A stretch of 64,000 nucleotides of DNA from Acinetobacter sp. B51(2017) (GTDB taxonomy: Bacteria; Pseudomonadota; Gammaproteobacteria; Pseudomonadales; Moraxellaceae), in NCBI RefSeq assembly GCF_003711395.1, contig NZ_PJRJ01000012.1:1-64000 (forward strand), read 5' to 3'. The first letter of the stretch is position 1. Each line of letters starts with the position of its first letter. Shown piece by piece: positions 59,054 to 64,000 of this stretch. Made by a program: the position numbers and the translations under genes. The notes beneath the pieces were generated by a model. The model had not been told where the DNA came from and did no database searches. It saw only the letters and a list, made by a program, of their open reading frames with translations.

Positions 59054-59821
59054 TTAGAAACTGTAGTTTATGCCAAACACAGCATACTCATCTAAGCGTT
59101 GTTGGTAACGGTCTCGTCCACCCCAAATGTAATCTACCGCAACAGAAACACCACTGTCAGCAAAGTCTTTACTTAAGCCTAAACGTGCTTCGGTAAATTG
59201 CTCATTTTTTAGGGTTGTTACAAGGGCATCGTCACGGTTTTTATTATAAATTGCATAACCTAAGCTAGTATTGATCGCAAAATCTTGTGGCAAAGGATAA
59301 CTATAGGCTGCGCTTAAATAAACATCACCTGCATTGGCATAGTTAACATCACTCAGCATCACAGCTAAGCCCAAACTCAGATCTTGATAATTTAGCGTGT
59401 TGAGTAACTCAAGTCCTGTGCTACGGCGCTTCTCATCCCCATCTTCACTATAGAGCGTCCCGCCACCTTGATAAATATAAGTCAGTAGTTGGGTGGTATA
59501 ACTCCAGTCTTGGTTAAGTTCACGTCCATACCCCACATAAAAATCATGTTCAAAGCCATGCTGTCGATCATTTTTAGGTTGGTAATTTAAAGTTGACCCC
59601 CAATAGCCCACATTCCATCCGCTTGGGTGTACATACTCAATACCACCTTGTATAGCAAGCTTATCGTTTTCTTCAGCGCCACGATAAATGTATTTTGACA
59701 CTAAACCAATTTCAGCTGAGATTTCGCCTTGTTGCTTGGCAGTCGCCTCATTTGCCCAACTTAATGGGGTTGCCATTAGACCTAAAGCCAATAGCACTGG
59801 TTTGTATTTAATTGTTAACAT
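59054..59821 (-). CDS. TorF-family putative porin (copy 2)
   Basis: The 255-residue precursor has a signal peptide ending in SWANE (about 24) and a barrel ending GINYSF. SKYIYRGAEE, GYWGSTLNY and FEHDFYVGYG show it to be a paralogue of the gene at 57986, with the same strand order but clearly diverged. The two lie in tandem but each has its own terminator, so they need not be co-regulated. Confidence 0.88.
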   Translation of the reverse strand: MLTIKYKPVLLALGLMATPLSWANEATAKQQGEISAEIGLVSKYIYRGAEENDKLAIQGGIEYVHPSGWNVGYWGSTLNYQPKNDRQHGFEHDFYVGYGRELNQDWSYTTQLLTYIYQGGGTLYSEDGDEKRRSTGLELLNTLNYQDLSLGLAVMLSDVNYANAGDVYLSAAYSYPLPQDFAINTSLGYAIYNKNRDDALVTTLKNEQFTEARLGLSKDFADSGVSVAVDYIWGGRDRYQQRLDEYAVFGINYSF

Positions 59822-60136
59822 AACATTGTATTTTTTGTTGCTTAAAATTATCCAAATTATAACGTGTTATGAGTACATGACTAAAAAAACAACATTAGTT
59901 TTGCTAATTTTTTAAACATATCTATATGTTTTTAAAAACAAAAAATAATTTTAACTGCTAGTTTAAGACGCTTGAGTTAAAAAAAAATATCGCATCCTAA
60001 TGCTCAATTGTGTACTTTTAATGAAATAAAGTTTACAAAAATGATATTTTGCAGCCAAATTGTTATAAATCCCGTTAGCAATTCGCCACAAATATTGACC
60101 CAATCACCATCTAATTTTGTATGAGGCTCTCTCCCA
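59822..60136. other. Divergent intergenic region between TorF-like copy 2 and oprD
   Basis: This 315-base, very AT-rich stretch holds no open frame I would call. It has one inverted repeat, AAACATA-TCTA-TATGTTT (59924-59941), and must carry the promoters of both flanking porin genes. I could not assign a convincing -35/-10 pair among the many AT-rich matches. Confidence 0.6.
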
Positions 60137-61432
60137 ATGCAAAAAATTACCTTAGCAGTTTTAATCCAAGCTGCATTGATTTCATCTGTATACGCAAGCG
60201 AACAAAGCGAAGCTAAAGGCTTTGTTGAAGGTGCTGAAGGTTCGGTTCTATTCCGTACTGGTTACTTAAACCGTGATAAAAAACATGGCTTACAGAACGA
60301 TACAAGTTCTACAGCACAAACAGCAATCGTAAAGCTTGACTCTGGATTTACCCAAGGCGTAGTGGGTTTTGGTGCGGGTGTAATTGGTGACGCCTCATTT
60401 AAATTGGGCGAAAATAAAAATGCTGGTAACGCCATGATTCCAAAACATAACGATGGTTCAACCTATGACCATTGGGCACGCGGTGGTGCGTATGTGAAAG
60501 CGCGTGTTTCAAACACGACAGCAGTTTATGGTACTCAAGTGCTTGACCTCCCTGTATTGGCTTCAAATACAGCACGTTTAGTGCCTGAATATTTTGAAGG
60601 TTTATTGGTCACCAGTAACGAAGTTGAAGACTTAACTTTAGTGGCTGGTAAATTCACCAAAAACCAATATTCAGATCAAATCAATTCTGATGGCAACAAA
60701 CTAGATAGCGCCATTGTTTGGGGTGCAAAATATCAAGCCAATGACGACTTAAACCTTGCCTATTACGGTACAGATCTTGAAGATCGTTTAGATCGTCATT
60801 ACGCCAATGTGAACTATACTCACGGCTTAAAAAATGATGCATCGTTAAACGTTGATTTTAGTGCTTACCATACTGAATGGGATAAAGACGCAAATAAATA
60901 TCTTTATTCACAAATTGGTGGCGCAGATAACGATTACCAAAACTCGATCCTAGCCTTGGCAACTACATATAACAAAGGCCCACACAATGTCATGGTCGCT
61001 TACCAACAAAATATGGGTAACGTGGGTTATGACTATGGCTTAGGTCAAAATGTAGCGGATGGTCACCAAAGCATTTACATGCCAAACTCTTACCTATCAG
61101 ACTTCATTGGTAACGATGAAAAATCGGTACAACTGCAATATAGCTATGACTTTGGCGCAATGAATGTACCTGGTTTATCTTGGACATCTGCATTTGTATA
61201 TGGTTGGGACATTAAAGCAACTGATAATGCAGGCACTATGATTAGTGATGACGAACAAGAACGCGAATTCTTTAACCAAGTAAAATACACGGTACAAAAG
61301 GGTGTAATGAAAGATTCAAGCTTACGTCTACGTCATTCTTACTACCGTGCCAGCGATAACTACCAGTCTAATTACATTGGTGACACTAACGAATGGCGTA
61401 TTTGGTTAGATATTCCTGTGAAATTATTTTAA
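60137..61432 (+). CDS. OprD-family outer-membrane porin
   Basis: The 431-residue precursor has a signal peptide ending in VYASE (about 20). The mature barrel shows OprD-family features: FVEGAEGSVLFRTGYLNR at the start, an ARGGAYVKAR segment, and GDTNEWRIWLDIPVKLF with C-terminal Phe. OprD porins admit basic amino acids, carboxylates or aromatic compounds depending on subtype; the substrate cannot be told. It converges on ppa. Confidence 0.9.
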   Translation: MQKITLAVLIQAALISSVYASEQSEAKGFVEGAEGSVLFRTGYLNRDKKHGLQNDTSSTAQTAIVKLDSGFTQGVVGFGAGVIGDASFKLGENKNAGNAMIPKHNDGSTYDHWARGGAYVKARVSNTTAVYGTQVLDLPVLASNTARLVPEYFEGLLVTSNEVEDLTLVAGKFTKNQYSDQINSDGNKLDSAIVWGAKYQANDDLNLAYYGTDLEDRLDRHYANVNYTHGLKNDASLNVDFSAYHTEWDKDANKYLYSQIGGADNDYQNSILALATTYNKGPHNVMVAYQQNMGNVGYDYGLGQNVADGHQSIYMPNSYLSDFIGNDEKSVQLQYSYDFGAMNVPGLSWTSAFVYGWDIKATDNAGTMISDDEQEREFFNQVKYTVQKGVMKDSSLRLRHSYYRASDNYQSNYIGDTNEWRIWLDIPVKLF

Positions 61433-61456
61433 TTTCTGGATCATCTGATCAGCGAT

Positions 61457-61486
61457 AAAAAAACCTGCACAGTGTGCAGGTTTTTT
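61457..61486. terminator. Bidirectional terminator between oprD and ppa
   Basis: AAAAAACCTGCAC and GTGCAGGTTTTTT pair around a three-base loop; T-runs occur on both strands and the flanking genes converge. Confidence 0.92.
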
Positions 61487-61509
61487 ATTTTCAAATAATT
61501 TAATTAAAA

Positions 61510-62046
61510 TTATTTGTTTGCTTCTTCGTATGCAGCGATTGAGCTTAATACTTCTTGTTTTGCAACATCAGCACCTTCCCAACCACTTAACTTCACCCAT
61601 TTGCCTGGCTCTAAGTCTTTGTAGTGTTGGAAGAAGTGTTCGATTTGGCTGATCAATAAAGGTGGAAGATCAGTATACTCTTGAACGTCTTTGTAGATTG
61701 GCGTTAATTTGTCGTGTGGCACAGCAACAAGTTTCGCGTCAACACCACCGTCGTCTTCCATGTTTAATTTACCTACAGGGCGGCAACGAATCACAGAACC
61801 TGGTTCAACTGGGTGTGGAGTCACAACAAGTACGTCTAATGGGTCACCATCAAGTGATAATGTGTTTGGCACATAACCGTAGTTTGCTGGGTAGAACATT
61901 GCAGTACCCATGAAACGGTCTACAAATAATGCGTCAGAATCTTTGTCGATTTCGTATTTAATTGGTGCTGCATTGGCAGGGATTTCAATAATTACGTAGA
62001 TATCGTTTGGTGCGTCTTTACCCGCTGGGATGTTGCTGTAGCTCAT
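61510..62046 (-). CDS. ppa: Inorganic pyrophosphatase, family I
   Basis: Ppa hydrolyses pyrophosphate and drives biosynthetic reactions. The 178-residue protein has the signature [10 protein letters not shown] with the metal-binding aspartates, YPANYGYVP and [10 protein letters not shown]. It is a single gene. Confidence 0.97.
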   Translation of the reverse strand: MSYSNIPAGKDAPNDIYVIIEIPANAAPIKYEIDKDSDALFVDRFMGTAMFYPANYGYVPNTLSLDGDPLDVLVVTPHPVEPGSVIRCRPVGKLNMEDDGGVDAKLVAVPHDKLTPIYKDVQEYTDLPPLLISQIEHFFQHYKDLEPGKWVKLSGWEGADVAKQEVLSSIAAYEEANK

Positions 62047-62141
62047 AGCATCACTCTCAAATTAAACTGTTGTCCAAAGCGCAATTATAGCGACTTTGCT
62101 TTTCAATCACGCAGCGATTATACACCGCTCGACAGGATTTT

Positions 62142-62546
62142 TTAGCCCACTGTCAGCTTAATCACCAGCAACAACAACAAAACTGGACAGGATAACGCCA
62201 TAAACCACACGATTGAACGTAGCGTTGCCCAATTGGCCAAATAACACAGACCATAGATAATGCGTAACACCACATAAGCAATACCAAAGGTCATCACAAT
62301 ACTTTGCGGCAGCACCATATATTCTGCAATTAAGATCGCAGCAATAAATAAAGGTAAGCCCTCAAAGCTATTTTGTTGTACTGCATGAGCACGCGCAGCC
62401 AAACCCTTTGTTTTACTTAAAAATTCGCGTGGATTTTGGTTATCTTGAGCACGAAAGCCCCCTGCCATTTTTGCAATGACCGCAAATACATAGGGTAATA
62501 AGCAAGCAATTAAAATCAGATAAATAATTCCACTTATGCTTTGCAT
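62142..62546 (-). CDS. MAPEG-family membrane protein
   Basis: The 134-residue protein has four membrane helices and the MAPEG pattern, with RAHAVQQNSFEGLPLF after the first helix (glutathione-binding Arg/Asn region in characterised members). Bacterial homologues are mostly uncharacterised; glutathione transferase activity is possible. Single gene. Confidence 0.85.
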   Translation of the reverse strand: MQSISGIIYLILIACLLPYVFAVIAKMAGGFRAQDNQNPREFLSKTKGLAARAHAVQQNSFEGLPLFIAAILIAEYMVLPQSIVMTFGIAYVVLRIIYGLCYLANWATLRSIVWFMALSCPVLLLLLVIKLTVG

Positions 62547-62638
62547 GTATATTGGTTCTCAAGTTGCACTAAGCTTGCATCATAGCATGGCAATTTTGTT
62601 AAATAGAGCCTTTGCTACAATTGCACTTAGGTTGGGTT

Positions 62639-63022
62639 ATGAACGATCAAGAACAACAGAAAATGTTTGCTGTCCTCGAGCAGCAAAAATTACATCAGCA
62701 ACGCGTTGATGGCGTACTTAAAATCGTTTTACCAGTTGTGGCTTTTTTACTGGCCATGATTTGCGCTAACTTTAATATTCTTTCCACCTTAGGCACGATT
62801 ATCATGATGACCTTAGCCTTTTGGATGGTGGCTATTCAACGTAAAGTACTTTGGCATTGGGCGACTATTGTGATTGTGTATTGCTTGGCCGACAATTTGT
62901 ATAGTTATAGCAATGGTTTTAATTTAGAGGCCTTTGGCCGCCAATGTGGCACCATGATTCTATTCTTATGGATTATTGGTATTGGTCGTCCTTACATTGA
63001 CCGCTGGCTCATGAAAAAATAA
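62639..63022 (+). CDS. Small integral membrane protein of unknown function
   Basis: The 127-residue protein has an N-terminal Gln/Lys-rich cytoplasmic segment (EQQKMFAVLEQQKLHQQ), then four membrane helices between about 23 and 120. I start at the ATG at 62639 since the upstream open frame lacks a ribosome site. It is not a family I recognise. It converges on the acyl-CoA ligase. Confidence 0.7.
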   Translation: MNDQEQQKMFAVLEQQKLHQQRVDGVLKIVLPVVAFLLAMICANFNILSTLGTIIMMTLAFWMVAIQRKVLWHWATIVIVYCLADNLYSYSNGFNLEAFGRQCGTMILFLWIIGIGRPYIDRWLMKK

Positions 63023-63047
63023 AAAAAGCGCCTTCAAGGCGCTTTTT
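63023..63047. terminator. Bidirectional terminator before fadD
   Basis: AAAAAGCGCC (63023-63032) pairs with GGCGCTTTTT (63038-63047) around TTCAA, with T-runs on both strands, between converging genes. Confidence 0.9.
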
Positions 63048-63048
63048 G

Positions 63049-64000
63049 TTAAGCTGATTTACGTAAATCCTTACGTAGGATTTTACCTACATTGGATTTT
63101 GGTAATTCATCCATAAACTCTACATAACGTGGACGTTTATAGCCAGTTAAGTTTTCTTTGGCAAAGGCCAATACTTCTTCTGTGGTTAAAGACGGATCTT
63201 TTTTCACCACAAATAGTTTTGGCACTTCACCTGATTTTTCATCCGCCACACCAATCGCTGCCACTTCCAAAACTTTTGGATGTTTGGCAACCACTTCTTC
63301 AATTTCAGATGGATAGACGTTAAAACCAGACACCAAGATCATGTCCTTTTTACGATCGACGATTTTGACATAACCGCGCTCGTCCATCACACCAATATCA
63401 CCTGTGCGGAAGAAACCATTCACCATCACTTTGGCTGTTTCATCAGGACGGTTCCAATAGCCTTTCATGACTTGTGGGCCGCGAATACAAATTTCACCTT
63501 GCTCACCAATTGCCAAGCTATTGCCATCGTCATCTAGAATTGCAACTTCGGTCAGCGGCAATGGAATCCCAATCGTACCACTAAACTCATTTGAAGCAGG
63601 TGGGTTGGCTGTGGCAACGGGTGAAGTTTCCGATAAACCATAACCTTCAACAATATTCACGCCTGTGATTTTTTTCCATGCTTCCGCGGTAGATGGCAAC
63701 ACAGCCATGCCACCACCCATCGCCATTTTTAAACGGCTATGATCAAGTTGTTTAAACTCATCGTTATTAACTAAAGCGTTAAATAAGGTGTTAACCGCAG
63801 GGAAGAAAGTCGGTTGATACTTGCGTAATTCTTTCATGACCGCAGGTAAATCACGCGGATTTGGAATGAGTACGTTGGCTTGACCTTTATACATGCCATA
63901 CATGGCACACACCATAAAGGCAAAGATGTGATACAGCGGTAAAGCACAGAAAATACGATCATCTGGCGCACCATCTTGGTTGCCAAATTTACTTTGGAAA
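63049..64000 (-). CDS. fadD: Long-chain fatty-acid--CoA ligase, C-terminal part (runs off window)
   Basis: About 316 codons of an AMP-forming acyl-CoA synthetase are visible; the frame is open to the right edge, where ALPLYHIFAF matches the FadD family. Downstream come GYGLSETSP, GEICIRGPQVMKGYWNRP, the adenylate motif FFRTGDIG, DRKKDMILVSGFNVYP and the C-terminal lysine motif SNVGKILRKDL. It activates fatty acids for beta-oxidation. An internal ATG at 63915 is not the start. Confidence 0.94.
   Translation of the reverse strand, partial: FQSKFGNQDGAPDDRIFCALPLYHIFAFMVCAMYGMYKGQANVLIPNPRDLPAVMKELRKYQPTFFPAVNTLFNALVNNDEFKQLDHSRLKMAMGGGMAVLPSTAEAWKKITGVNIVEGYGLSETSPVATANPPASNEFSGTIGIPLPLTEVAILDDDGNSLAIGEQGEICIRGPQVMKGYWNRPDETAKVMVNGFFRTGDIGVMDERGYVKIVDRKKDMILVSGFNVYPSEIEEVVAKHPKVLEVAAIGVADEKSGEVPKLFVVKKDPSLTTEEVLAFAKENLTGYKRPRYVEFMDELPKSNVGKILRKDLRKSA

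Overview
This window is an ordinary, well-packed chromosomal stretch from a gamma-proteobacterium, almost certainly a species of Acinetobacter. The call rests on the low G+C content, the gene orders (tRNA-Thr/Tyr/Gly/Thr-tuf; argH head to head with algZ-algR-hemC-hemD-hemX-hemY; gspN-gspC-gspD; lptF/lptG; nrdR-ribD-DNA methylase-ribE) and the envelope gene set (OprD-type and TorF-type porins, GacA, PilS/PilR). I see no rRNA, CRISPR array, transposase, prophage or integrase other than the housekeeping XerD.

Layout. 1-850: 5' end of tuf and its four leader tRNAs, with a clear promoter. 852-8768: trpE, gph, an FHA membrane protein, the type II secretion genes gspN-C-D, an H-NS-family regulator and a thioesterase. 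8784-16226: the haem genes hemC-D-X-Y, the AlgZ/AlgR two-component pair, argH and yggX. 16227-17100: the largest non-coding stretch, holding two tandem 145-bp repeat units, a short gene remnant and a candidate small RNA. 17101-26117: phoU behind a Pho box, a TolC-family protein, an orphan lipoprotein, a TPP riboswitch with thiC, nudF, cpdA, dksA-gluQ and a zinc-ribbon protein. 26114-36933: ftsW-murD, the Fur-boxed feoA-feoB operon with a Cys-rich small protein, xerD, a DsbC-like lipoprotein, hom, thrC and a PBP7-like peptidase. 37150-47770: gacA-pilS-pilR, a C-terminal processing protease, gpmI, lptG/lptF, pepA and holC. 47786-57896: a coiled-coil protein of unknown function, a 72-residue orphan protein behind an apparent PhoB box array, a DedA protein, the rib operon with an orphan adenine methylase, amtB-glnK with a sigma-54-like promoter, ubiK, comM and a patatin-like lipase. 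57986-64000: two TorF-like porins, an OprD porin, ppa, a MAPEG protein, a small membrane protein and the 3' part of a fadD-type acyl-CoA ligase.

Most genes are core metabolism and envelope biogenesis. The less ordinary material is regulatory or small: two probable PhoB targets (phoU and the 72-residue protein), the repeat and small-RNA region at 16.2-17.0 kb, a palindromic repeat inside the start of gluQ, a long hairpin immediately before nudF, and a solitary DNA adenine methylase inside the riboflavin operon with a GAATTC site at the operon's apparent promoter. No multi-gene accessory system that looks new is evident; the best candidates for undescribed biology are these small elements.
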